A DNA stretch of 64,000 nucleotides from Caballeronia sp. M1242 (GTDB lineage Bacteria > Pseudomonadota > Gammaproteobacteria > Burkholderiales > Burkholderiaceae): the NCBI RefSeq assembly GCF_017220215.1, contig NZ_CP071129.1:2542001-2606000 (forward strand), given 5' to 3'. The position numbers and the translations under genes are program-made. The notes under the pieces are model-generated. The model saw nothing but the letters and a program-made list of their open reading frames with translations, did not search any database and was not told where the DNA came from. Shown piece after piece: positions 52,016-64,000 of this stretch. Every line of letters starts with the position of its first letter. The first letter of the stretch is position 1.

Positions 52016-55000
52016 TTACTCGTTGGTATGCGGCTGCTGCTCCGTTGCCGGGGTTTCCGGCGTACCGAAATCGAATGCCTCTTCGGCAGCGATCTGGTCG
52101 AAGCGTTCGCGATCCGCCGACTCCTTGCTCTTGCGCGCCTTGTGGAACGCGAGACCCGTACCGGCCGGAATCAGACGGCCGACGATCACGTTTTCCTTCA
52201 GACCGCGCAGATCGTCGCGCTTGCCCATGATCGCCGCTTCGGTCAGCACGCGAGTCGTTTCCTGGAACGACGCTGCCGAGATGAACGAATCGGTCGAGAG
52301 CGAAGCCTTCGTGATACCGAGCAGCACGTTCTCGTACGTCGCCGGACGCTTGTCTTCCGCGATCATGCGGTCGTTCTCGTCGAGCATGTCCGACCGCTCG
52401 ACTTGTTCGCCCGGAATGAAGCGCGTATCGCCGTTGTCGACGATCTGCACGCGGCGCAGCATCTGACGCACGATCACTTCGATGTGCTTGTCGTTGATCT
52501 TCACGCCTTGCAGACGGTACACGTCCTGCACTTCGTCCACGATGTAGCGCGACAACGCCTCGATACCCTGCAGACGCAGGATGTCGTGCGGATCCGCAGG
52601 ACCGTCGACGATCATTTCGCCCTTGTTGACGACCTGACCATCGTGCACCAGCACCTGCTTTTCCTTCGCGATCAGGAACTCGTGCTGATTGCCCTCGAGG
52701 TCCGTGATGACGAGACGCTGCTTGCCCTTCGTGTCCTTACCGAACGACGTCGTGCCCGTGACTTCCGCCAGAATGCCGGCGTCCTTCGGCGAGCGCGCTT
52801 CGAACAGTTCGGCCACGCGCGGCAGACCACCGGTAATGTCACGCGTCTTCTGCGCTTCAACCGGGATACGCGCCAGCACTTCACCGACCTGTACTTGCTG
52901 ACCATCCTTCACGGTAATCAGTGCGCCGACCTGGAAGCCGATCTGCACCGAATGCTCGGTGTTCGGGATCTTCACTTCCTCGCCGTTCGCGTCGAGCAGT
53001 TTCACCTGCGGACGCACGCTCTTGCCAGCCTGCGAGCCGCGGCGCTTCGCGTCGATCACGACGAGGGTCGAAAGACCGGTCACGTCGTCGATCTGCTTGG
53101 CGACCGTCACGCCTTCCTCGACGTTTTCGAACTTCACCGTACCGCCCCACTCGGTGATGATCGGACGCGTCAGCGGGTCCCACTGAGCCAGTTGCGCACC
53201 GGCCTTGATCTGAGCGCCGTCGAGTTGCAGCAGCGTCGCGCCGTACGGAACCTTGTGACGCTCACGCTCGCGACCGAAGTCGTCCGCGATGATCGCTTCG
53301 CCCGAACGCGAAATGACGACCTGCTCGCCCTTCGCGTTGGTCACGTAGCGCATCGTGGCCGTGAAACGCACGGTACCGTTGCTCTTCGCTTCCACCGTCG
53401 ATGCAACCGCCGCACGCGATGCCGCGCCACCGATGTGGAACGTACGCATGGTCAGCTGCGTGCCGGGCTCGCCGATCGACTGCGCCGCGATCACGCCGAC
53501 TGCTTCGCCGACGTTCACGCGCGAACCGCGGCCGAGGTCGCGGCCGTAGCACGCGGCGCACAGGCCGTAGCGCGTTTCGCAGGTGAGCGGCGTGCGCACG
53601 CGCACTTCGTCGATGCCGAGGCGCTCGATCTCTTCCACCGCGTCTTCGTCCAGCAAATCGCCGGACGCAAACAGCGTTTCCTGCGTTTCCGGATTGACGA
53701 CGTCCGCCACCGCGACGCGACCGAGAATACGGTCACGCAGCGCTTCGACGACTTCACCGCCTTCGACCAACGCCTTCATCGCCACGCCGTTCGACGTACC
53801 GCAATCGTCTTCGACCACGACCAGATCTTGCGTCACGTCCACGAGACGACGCGTCAGGTAACCCGAGTTCGCCGTCTTCAGTGCCGTATCCGCCAGACCC
53901 TTACGCGCGCCGTGCGTCGAGATGAAGTACTGCAGCACGTTCAGGCCTTCGCGGAAGTTCGCGGTAATCGGCGTCTCGATAATCGAGCCGTCCGGCTTCG
54001 CCATCAGGCCGCGCATACCGGCCAGCTGACGAATCTGCACCGCGGAACCACGCGCGCCCGAGTCGGCCATCATGTAGATGGAGTTGAACGACTCCTGCTT
54101 CGTCTCGTTGCCGTCACGGTCGATGACCGGTTCGGTTGCGAGCTGCTCCATCATCGCCTTACCGACGCTTTCCGACGTTGCCGACCAGATGTCGACCACG
54201 TTGTTGTAGCGTTCCTGCGCGGTGACGAGACCCGACATGTACTGACGGTCGTACTCCTTCACCTTCTTCGCGGCGTCGCCGACGATCGTCTCTTTCTGCG
54301 GCGGCACGAGCATGTCGTCCACGCAGATCGAGATACCGGCGCGCGTCGCGAGGCGGAAGCCCATCTGCATCAGCTGGTCGGCGAAGATCACCGTTTCGCG
54401 CAGACCGCACTTGCGGAACGCCGTGTTGATCAGGCGCGAGATTTCCTTCTTCTTCAGCGGCTTGTTCAGCACCGAGAACGGCAGGCCCGGCGGCAGAATC
54501 TCCGACAGGATCGAACGGCCAACGGTCGTCGCGTACAGCGTGACCTTCGGCACGAACTTCGGTGCGCCTTCGCTCGTGTCTTCGTTCGCCACCATTTCGG
54601 TGATACGCACGTTGACGCGCGAAGCCAGCTCGACTTCCTTGTTCTCGTACGCGCGGATCACTTCCGACACGCCCGTGAACGTGAGGCCTTCGCCCTTGCC
54701 GTTGATCGCTTCACGCGATGCGTAGTACAGGCCGAGCACGATATCCTGCGACGGCACGATCGACGGATCGCCGTTGGCCGGGAACAGGACGTTGTTCGAC
54801 GCCAGCATCAGCGTGCGCGCTTCCATCTGCGCTTCGAGCGACAGCGGCACGTGAACAGCCATCTGGTCACCGTCGAAGTCGGCGTTGAACGCCGCGCAAA
54901 CCAGCGGGTGCAGCTGGATTGCCTTACCTTCGATCAGCACCGGCTCGAAAGCCTGAATGCCGAGACGGTGCAGCGTCGGCGCACGGTTCAGCATGACCGG

Positions 55001-56257
55001 ATGCTCGCGGATCACCTCTTCGAGGATGTCCCACACCACCGGCGTCTGGTTCTCGACTTCCTTCTTCGCAGCCTTTATGGTGGTCGCGACGCCCATCACT
55101 TCCAGCTTGTTGAAGATGAACGGCTTGAACAGTTCGAGCGCCATCAGCTTCGGCAGACCGCACTGGTGCAGCTTGAGCGTCGGGCCGACCACGATCACCG
55201 AACGGCCCGAGTAGTCCACGCGCTTACCGAGCAGGTTCTGACGGAAACGACCGCCCTTACCCTTGATCATGTCAGCGAGCGACTTCAGCGGACGCTTGTT
55301 CGCGCCGGTCATGGCCTTACCGCGACGACCGTTGTCGAGCAGCGAATCGACGGCTTCCTGCAGCATCCGCTTTTCGTTGCGGACAATGATTTCAGGCGCC
55401 TTCAGTTCGAGCAGACGCTTCAACCGGTTGTTACGGTTGATCACGCGGCGATACAGGTCGTTCAGGTCCGACGTCGCGAAACGGCCGCCGTCCAGCGGCA
55501 CGAGCGGACGCAGTTCCGGCGGCAGCACCGGCAGGACTTCGAGCACCATCCAGTCAGGCTTGATGCCCGAACGCTGGAAAGCCTCGAGCACCTTCAGGCG
55601 CTTCGCGTACTTCTTGATCTTCGCTTCGGAACCCGTGTTCTTGAGTTCGGTGCGCAGCAGCTCGACCTGCTCGTCGATGTTGATCGAACGCAGCAGTTCG
55701 CGCACGCCTTCCGCGCCCATTTCGGCACGGAATTCGTCACCGTACTCTTCGACCTTGTTGTAGTAATCCTCTTCCGTCATGATCTGCCGCGCTTTTAGCG
55801 GCGTCATGCCCGGGTCGATCACCACGTACGCTTCGAAGTACAGCACGCGCTCGATGTCGCGCAGCGTCATGTCGAGCACCATGCCCAGACGCGACGGCAG
55901 CGACTTCAGGAACCAGATGTGCGCGACCGGCGAAGCCAGTTCGATATGACCCATGCGCTCGCGGCGCACCTTGGCCAGCGTCACTTCGACGCCGCACTTC
56001 TCGCAGATCACGCCACGGTGCTTGAGGCGCTTGTACTTGCCGCACAGGCACTCGTAGTCCTTGATCGGCCCGAAAATCTTCGCGCAAAACAGACCATCCC
56101 GCTCCGGCTTGAACGTGCGGTAGTTGATGGTCTCCGGCTTCTTCACTTCGCCGAACGACCACGAACGGATCTTGTCGGGCGACGCGAGGCCGATCTTGAT
56201 CGCATCAAAAACTTCTTCTTGTTGGACTTGCTTGAATAGATCGAGCAGAGCTTTCAT
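52016..56257 (-). CDS. rpoC: RNA polymerase beta' subunit
   Basis: This 1413-residue catalytic subunit has the zinc ribbon ([20 protein letters not shown]), the rudder/lid region, the active-site [12 protein letters not shown] with three Mg-binding Asp, the bridge helix and trigger loop ([11 protein letters not shown]), and the second zinc cluster ([13 protein letters not shown]). Proteobacteria-type length. It lies 21 nt after rpoB. Confidence 0.98.
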   Translation of the reverse strand: MKALLDLFKQVQQEEVFDAIKIGLASPDKIRSWSFGEVKKPETINYRTFKPERDGLFCAKIFGPIKDYECLCGKYKRLKHRGVICEKCGVEVTLAKVRRERMGHIELASPVAHIWFLKSLPSRLGMVLDMTLRDIERVLYFEAYVVIDPGMTPLKARQIMTEEDYYNKVEEYGDEFRAEMGAEGVRELLRSINIDEQVELLRTELKNTGSEAKIKKYAKRLKVLEAFQRSGIKPDWMVLEVLPVLPPELRPLVPLDGGRFATSDLNDLYRRVINRNNRLKRLLELKAPEIIVRNEKRMLQEAVDSLLDNGRRGKAMTGANKRPLKSLADMIKGKGGRFRQNLLGKRVDYSGRSVIVVGPTLKLHQCGLPKLMALELFKPFIFNKLEVMGVATTIKAAKKEVENQTPVVWDILEEVIREHPVMLNRAPTLHRLGIQAFEPVLIEGKAIQLHPLVCAAFNADFDGDQMAVHVPLSLEAQMEARTLMLASNNVLFPANGDPSIVPSQDIVLGLYYASREAINGKGEGLTFTGVSEVIRAYENKEVELASRVNVRITEMVANEDTSEGAPKFVPKVTLYATTVGRSILSEILPPGLPFSVLNKPLKKKEISRLINTAFRKCGLRETVIFADQLMQMGFRLATRAGISICVDDMLVPPQKETIVGDAAKKVKEYDRQYMSGLVTAQERYNNVVDIWSATSESVGKAMMEQLATEPVIDRDGNETKQESFNSIYMMADSGARGSAVQIRQLAGMRGLMAKPDGSIIETPITANFREGLNVLQYFISTHGARKGLADTALKTANSGYLTRRLVDVTQDLVVVEDDCGTSNGVAMKALVEGGEVVEALRDRILGRVAVADVVNPETQETLFASGDLLDEDAVEEIERLGIDEVRVRTPLTCETRYGLCAACYGRDLGRGSRVNVGEAVGVIAAQSIGEPGTQLTMRTFHIGGAASRAAVASTVEAKSNGTVRFTATMRYVTNAKGEQVVISRSGEAIIADDFGRERERHKVPYGATLLQLDGAQIKAGAQLAQWDPLTRPIITEWGGTVKFENVEEGVTVAKQIDDVTGLSTLVVIDAKRRGSQAGKSVRPQVKLLDANGEEVKIPNTEHSVQIGFQVGALITVKDGQQVQVGEVLARIPVEAQKTRDITGGLPRVAELFEARSPKDAGILAEVTGTTSFGKDTKGKQRLVITDLEGNQHEFLIAKEKQVLVHDGQVVNKGEMIVDGPADPHDILRLQGIEALSRYIVDEVQDVYRLQGVKINDKHIEVIVRQMLRRVQIVDNGDTRFIPGEQVERSDMLDENDRMIAEDKRPATYENVLLGITKASLSTDSFISAASFQETTRVLTEAAIMGKRDDLRGLKENVIVGRLIPAGTGLAFHKARKSKESADRERFDQIAAEEAFDFGTPETPATEQQPHTNE

Positions 56258-56278
56258 TGCTTTCTCTCCGTAGTCCGA

Positions 56279-60385
<4,107 letters not shown>

Positions 60386-60753
60386 ACGATCTCCGAATCA
60401 CGGCGGGCGTTACCGAGGCGGGATACCTCGACGACACGGCCCGGTGTTCACCGACTGAGACCCGCGCCGCTGTCCGGGGAGGACGCGCGAGTCTAGAAGC
60501 TTGGTGGTTGGCCGCTACCAACCGCTGGCTGACGGCAGCGGATGCCTGTGTTTCCCGCTACCCGACCAAACTTGCCTTCTGCAGTCGCTTCAGAAGACAA
60601 AGACAACTGCCGGAATATATTGCCGACCCGACCGTTGTCTTTGGCTTCTGCGGGGACATTTATGCTTGCCAACGCGCATAAAAACTCGGTCCCCACAAAG
60701 CACAAAAAGGCCGGCGGTGAAAAACCGCCAGCCTTCGCACAGCGCAATGAAAC
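60386..60753 (-). promoter_or_regulatory. rplL-rpoB intergenic leader
   Basis: This 368-nt gap has no coding potential. It contains the attenuator-like hairpin at 60704-60733 close to rplL and a smaller GGTTGG/CCAACC stem near 60506-60523. The layout matches the known partial termination and RNA processing between rplL and rpoB in other proteobacteria. No strong promoter was found for rpoB. Confidence 0.55.
60704..60733 (-). terminator. Attenuator-like terminator between rplL and rpoB
   Basis: On minus GGCTGGCGGT pairs with ACCGCCGGCC (one G-U pair, 5-nt loop) and is followed by five T. It lies 20 nt past the rplL stop and would cut readthrough to rpoBC relative to rplJL. Confidence 0.8.
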
Positions 60754-61128
60754 TTACTTGATTTCAGCCTTCGCGCCTGCGTCTTCCAGCTTCTTCTTCG
60801 CTTCTTCAGCAGCAGCCTTGGGCACCGCTTCCTTGATGGGCTTCGGTGCGCCATCGACCAGGTCCTTCGCTTCCTTCAGGCCGAGACCCGTCAGTTCGCG
60901 AACAGCCTTAATGACCGAGACCTTGTTTGCGCCAGCTTCGAGCAGGTTCACCGTGAATTCGGTTTGCTCTTCAGCAGCAGCGGCAGCGCCGCCAGCAGCC
61001 GGGCCAGCGACAGCAACAGCAGCTGCCGACACGCCAAACTTCTCTTCGAACGCCTTGACCAGCTCGTTCAGTTCCAGAACCGACATCGCGCCAACGGCTT
61101 CCAGGATGTCTTCTTTTGCGATTGCCAT
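60754..61128 (-). CDS. rplL: 50S ribosomal protein L7/L12
   Basis: This 124-residue stalk protein recruits translation factors. It has an N-terminal dimerisation helix ([20 protein letters not shown]), an Ala-rich hinge ([13 protein letters not shown]) and a C-terminal factor-binding domain ([20 protein letters not shown]). It lies 77 nt after rplJ and just before the attenuator. Confidence 0.98.
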   Translation of the reverse strand: MAIAKEDILEAVGAMSVLELNELVKAFEEKFGVSAAAVAVAGPAAGGAAAAAEEQTEFTVNLLEAGANKVSVIKAVRELTGLGLKEAKDLVDGAPKPIKEAVPKAAAEEAKKKLEDAGAKAEIK

Positions 61129-61205
61129 TTGAAATACTCCTAAATTGAATTCGGATCGAGCTAGCGATCTTTACCTAACTGAGCAACTGTGGCTCAAGCG
61201 TGACG

Positions 61206-61700
61206 TTATGCAGCTTCGCCTTGCTTCTCTGCCAGCGCGGCGAGAGCGCGCGCAAAGCCGGAAACAGGTGCTTGCATGACGAACAACAGCTTGGAGAGCA
61301 GCTCTTCGCGGCTCGGGATGTTGGCCAGCGCTTGCACGCCCGCCTTGTCCATCACCTTGCCTTCGTAGGAACCAGCCTTGATGATCAACTTGTCATTGCT
61401 CTTGCCGAAGTCGTTGACGACCTTGGCTGCGGCAATGGCATCTTCCGAGATGCCGTAGATCAGAGGACCGGTCATCTGCTCAGCCAGCGGAGCGAACGGC
61501 GTACCTTCGACGGCGCGACGCGCCAGCGTGTTCTTCAACACGCGCAGATACACCTGTTGCTCACGCGCTTTCGCGCGCAGCTTGGTCAGATCGCCAACCG
61601 TGATCCCACGATACTCAGCGAGCACCATCGTCTGAGCCTTCGCGACTTGCGCGGCGACTTCAGCGACGACTGCCTGCTTATCTTCTTTGTTCAGTGGCAC
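61206..61700 (-). CDS. rplJ: 50S ribosomal protein L10
   Basis: This 164-residue L10 anchors the L7/L12 stalk. It starts [20 protein letters not shown] with GTG at 61700, preceded by GGAGG 9 nt upstream; the open frame upstream is the leader. [19 protein letters not shown] and the C-terminal L12-binding helix ([13 protein letters not shown]) are present. Confidence 0.97.
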   Translation of the reverse strand: MPLNKEDKQAVVAEVAAQVAKAQTMVLAEYRGITVGDLTKLRAKAREQQVYLRVLKNTLARRAVEGTPFAPLAEQMTGPLIYGISEDAIAAAKVVNDFGKSNDKLIIKAGSYEGKVMDKAGVQALANIPSREELLSKLLFVMQAPVSGFARALAALAEKQGEAA

Positions 61701-61999
61701 GGTTAAACCTCCAGATTCGATGCACTCAGGTGTCCAACCTTCATGCACCACGTTCGACAACGGCGTCCGACTGTTAGGAGTATTTCAAGCGGTTGGTGAC
61801 CGTCTGAGAACGATCGACAACCGGCTTCAACCACTGCAAAACTGTTTCGGGTTCGCCATCTGCGTTGGCTTGAATTAAGGCGCCGCCCAACTGCTGCACC
61901 GCCACCAACGGTCTTTGACAACCGGTTACCCAACTAAACGACTGTTGCGCAACCGCCCAAAGCCCTTGAGAACGCGGTCATGCGACCGCGTCGAAATTC
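61701..61999 (-). promoter_or_regulatory. rplJL leader (rplA-rplJ gap)
   Basis: This 299-nt untranslated gap is where L10-L12 binds its own mRNA in other bacteria. It holds a GACGCGGTC-type hairpin at 61972-61991 right after rplA and several GGTTG/CAACC segments able to pair. The exact L10 site is not identifiable by eye. No coding sequence seen. Confidence 0.5.
61972..61991 (-). repeat. Hairpin just after rplA
   Basis: ACGCGGTC/GACCGCGT (8 bp, 4-nt loop) begins 8 nt past the rplA stop. There is no T run after it on minus, so it is more likely a processing or stability element than a full terminator. Confidence 0.6.
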
Positions 62000-62698
62000 T
62001 TATTGTTGCGCGAGCGTGGCTTGGTCCACGCGAACGCCGACGCCCATCGTGCTCGACAGCGCGATCTTGCGCAGGTACACGCCCTTGCTCGTCGCCGGCT
62101 TCGCCTTGTTCAGCGCGTCGATCAGCGCCGACAAGTTCTGACGCAGCGAAGCGGGTTCGAACGACGCACGGCCGATCGTGCCGTGGATGATACCGGCTTT
62201 GTCGACGCGGAACTGCACCTGACCAGCCTTGGCGTTCTTGACCGCTTGAGCGACGTCCGGCGTCACGGTACCGACCTTCGGGTTCGGCATGAGGCCACGC
62301 GGACCGAGGATCTGGCCCAGCGTACCGACCACGCGCATCGTGTCCGGCGAAGCGATCACGACGTCGAAGTTCAGATTGCCGGCCTTGACTTGCTCAGCCA
62401 GGTCTTCCATGCCGACCACGTCCGCGCCAGCTGCACGTGCTTGCTCGGCCTTGTCGCCTTGCGCGAACACTGCAACGCGAACCGACTTGCCGGTGCCGGC
62501 GGGCAGAACGACGGAACCACGAACCACTTGGTCCGACTTCTTTGCGTCGATGCCGAGCTGAACGGCGACGTCGATCGACTCGTCGAACTTGGCGTTTGCG
62601 CATTCCTTGATCAGGTTCAGCGCGTCGTCGATCGGATACAGCTTCTGACGATCGACCTTGTTTGCAAATGCCTGAAGGCGCTTCGAAAGCTTAGCCAT
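62000..62698 (-). CDS. rplA: 50S ribosomal protein L1
   Basis: This 232-residue L1 forms the L1 stalk, moves deacyl-tRNA and in E. coli represses rplKA translation. It contains [20 protein letters not shown], the [18 protein letters not shown] hinge and [17 protein letters not shown]. Directly abuts the rplK stop (no gap). Confidence 0.98.
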   Translation of the reverse strand: MAKLSKRLQAFANKVDRQKLYPIDDALNLIKECANAKFDESIDVAVQLGIDAKKSDQVVRGSVVLPAGTGKSVRVAVFAQGDKAEQARAAGADVVGMEDLAEQVKAGNLNFDVVIASPDTMRVVGTLGQILGPRGLMPNPKVGTVTPDVAQAVKNAKAGQVQFRVDKAGIIHGTIGRASFEPASLRQNLSALIDALNKAKPATSKGVYLRKIALSSTMGVGVRVDQATLAQQ

Positions 62699-63130
62699 TT
62701 ACACGCCCTCCACAGTGATACCCATCGAACGCGCGCTACCGGCGATGGTGCGCACGGCTGCGTCCAGATCAGCTGCCGTAAGGTCCGGCATCTTGGTCTT
62801 CGCGATTTCTTCCGCTTGAGCGCGGGTGATGTTGCCGACCTTGTCGGTGTGCGGCTTGCTCGAGCCCTTCTGCACTGCGGCTGCCTTCTTGATCAGAACG
62901 GTAGCCGGCGGCGTCTTCATGATGAACGTGAAGCTCTTGTCCGCGAATGCCGTAATGACGACCGGCACCGGCAGACCCGGCTCCATGCCCTGAGTCTGCG
63001 CGTTGAACGCCTTGCAGAACTCCATGATGTTCAGGCCACGCTGGCCCAGCGCCGGACCGACCGGCGGCGACGGATTGGCTTTACCTGCAGGAATCTGCAG
63101 CTTGATAAAGCCGATGATTTTCTTTGCCAT
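62699..63130 (-). CDS. rplK: 50S ribosomal protein L11
   Basis: This 143-residue L11 lies at the GTPase-associated centre and is needed for RelA activation. It contains [20 protein letters not shown], the proline-rich hinge and the C-terminal [13 protein letters not shown] small hairpin in its leader lies just upstream of the ATG. Confidence 0.98.
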   Translation of the reverse strand: MAKKIIGFIKLQIPAGKANPSPPVGPALGQRGLNIMEFCKAFNAQTQGMEPGLPVPVVITAFADKSFTFIMKTPPATVLIKKAAAVQKGSSKPHTDKVGNITRAQAEEIAKTKMPDLTAADLDAAVRTIAGSARSMGITVEGV

Positions 63131-63147
63131 GTTGAAAACCTCTGCTG

Positions 63148-63163
63148 AACGCGTAAGCGTTCG
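63148..63163 (-). promoter_or_regulatory. Hairpin in the rplK leader
   Basis: GAACGC/GCGTTC with a GTAA-type loop lies 18 nt upstream of the rplK start on minus, where it could affect ribosome access. A role as L1 target is inference; the L1 consensus was not verified. Confidence 0.4.
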
Positions 63164-63239
63164 GTGAGTGATAGCGCGCGTTCGACTTGACGACTACTGA
63201 CGCTCCTCAACGGCCATTACGCGGACCGTAAGCGCGAAT

Positions 63240-63264
63240 CGCGCGAGACCGATGACCTCGCGCG
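63240..63264 (-). repeat. Hairpin between nusG and rplK
   Basis: CGCGCGAG/CTCGCGCG (8 bp, 9-nt loop) starts 8 nt past the nusG stop, with no T run after it. It mirrors the hairpin found just after rplA. Confidence 0.55.
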
Positions 63265-63272
63265 ACGTATTC

Positions 63273-63830
63273 TTACACCTTCTCGACCTGACCGAATTCG
63301 AGTTCAACCGGCGTCGAACGCCCGAAGATCGTGACCGAAACGCGGACCCGGGACTTCTCGTAGTTGACTTCTTCGACGTTCCCGTTGAAGTCGGTGAAAG
63401 GACCTTCCTTCACACGCACCATCTCGCCGACTTCGAACAGTGTCTTCGGCCGCGGCTTCTCGACACCTTCCTGCATCTGCGACATGATCTTTTCGACCTC
63501 GCGCGGGGAGATGGGGCTCGGCCGATTGCGCGCACCGCCGACAAAACCGGTCACCTTCGCCGTATTCTTGACGAGGTGCCACGTTTCATCCGTCATTTCC
63601 ATTTCAACCAGGACGTAGCCCGGGAAGAAACGACGCTCGGTGACCGATTTATGGCCACCCTTGACTTCCACTACTTCTTCCGTCGGAACGAGAATTTGAC
63701 CGAATTGGTCCTGCATTCCCGCTCGCTCGATGCGCTCCTGAAGCGCACGTTGCACGCTCTTCTCCATGCCGGAGTAGGCGTGCACCACATACCAACGCTT
63801 TCCACTCGGAGATGTCGGAGTATCGCTCAT
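63273..63830 (-). CDS. nusG: Transcription antitermination factor NusG
   Basis: This 185-residue NusG couples RNA polymerase with the ribosome and Rho. The NGN domain has [20 protein letters not shown] and the C-terminal KOW domain has [20 protein letters not shown]. The ATG at 63830 lies 1 nt after the secE stop, the usual secE-nusG coupling. Confidence 0.98.
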   Translation of the reverse strand: MSDTPTSPSGKRWYVVHAYSGMEKSVQRALQERIERAGMQDQFGQILVPTEEVVEVKGGHKSVTERRFFPGYVLVEMEMTDETWHLVKNTAKVTGFVGGARNRPSPISPREVEKIMSQMQEGVEKPRPKTLFEVGEMVRVKEGPFTDFNGNVEEVNYEKSRVRVSVTIFGRSTPVELEFGQVEKV

Positions 63831-63831
63831 A

Positions 63832-64000
63832 TCATTTCCAACCCAGAATCGCCGAGAAAATTACCCATTCGATTGACTTGTCGCTAAGCCAAAGGAAGAT
63901 GGCCATGATGAGGACGAATGCAAAGACCACCAGCGTGGTCTGCGTCGCCTCTTTGCGCGTAGGCCAGACGACCTTTCGAACTTCTTTGTACGAGTCTTTC
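63832..64000 (-). CDS. secE: Protein translocase subunit SecE, C-terminal part (truncated by window edge)
   Basis: The last 55 residues are visible. They include the conserved cytoplasmic amphipathic segment [18 protein letters not shown] and the final membrane helix [16 protein letters not shown], ending GWK. This is the essential core of SecE, which clamps SecY. Its 5' end lies beyond 64000. Confidence 0.95.
   Translation of the reverse strand, partial: KDSYKEVRKVVWPTRKEATQTTLVVFAFVLIMAIFLWLSDKSIEWVIFSAILGWK

Overview
The window is a high-GC chromosomal segment from a betaproteobacterium of the Burkholderiaceae, most likely the Paraburkholderia/Caballeronia/Burkholderia group. This is inferred from the ribosomal protein and RNA polymerase sequences, the order of the ribosomal clusters, and the blocks aroK-aroB-dgt, pilMNOPQ/mrcA and cyaY/lptM-lysA. 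It is almost entirely conserved housekeeping DNA. I see no prophage, integron, CRISPR array, tRNA, rRNA or intact insertion sequence.

Positions 1-30.4 kb hold mixed small operons. On the minus strand are the 5' end of gltB (cut by the window edge) and a solitary REP-associated (RAYT-type) transposase-like gene. On the plus strand are an OmpW-type porin and a DUF883 membrane protein. The minus-strand train pilM-pilN-pilO/P-pilQ-aroK-aroB-dgt-ugpB-ugpA-ugpE-ugpC-ugpQ follows: type IV pilus assembly, shikimate pathway, dGTPase and glycerol-3-phosphate uptake. Two things stand out there. ugpC carries an apparent one-base frameshift, and the pilO and pilP functions lie in one reading frame. mrcA (penicillin-binding protein 1A) is divergent from pilM. 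It converges on cyaY, which diverges from lptM-lysA. Then come msrPQ (periplasmic methionine sulfoxide repair), resB-ccsB (System II cytochrome c maturation), a dihaem cytochrome c4, engB, hemB, dsbD and cutA. The haem, cytochrome c and thiol-redox genes form a loose functional neighbourhood.

Positions 30.4-64.0 kb are transcribed entirely on the minus strand and contain the joined macromolecular-synthesis operons. In transcription order these are secE(partial)-nusG-rplKAJL-rpoBC, then recQ, then rpsL-rpsG-fusA-tuf-rpsJ, the S10 operon (rplC to rpsQ), the spc operon (rplN to rpmJ, including secY and infA) and the alpha operon (rpsM-rpsK-rpsD-rpoA-rplQ). Gaps inside this run carry hairpins and promoter-like sites: before rplC, before rplN, between rpoA and rplQ, and between rplL and rpoB. 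In three of them a -10-like hexamer lies in or against the loop of a long inverted repeat.

I found no new multi-gene system. The items most worth checking are the ugpC frameshift, the PilO-PilP fusion, an orphan minus-strand terminator between engB and hemB that implies an unannotated small transcript, the hairpin-embedded promoters in the ribosomal run, and the RAYT protein that lacks one histidine of its HUH motif.
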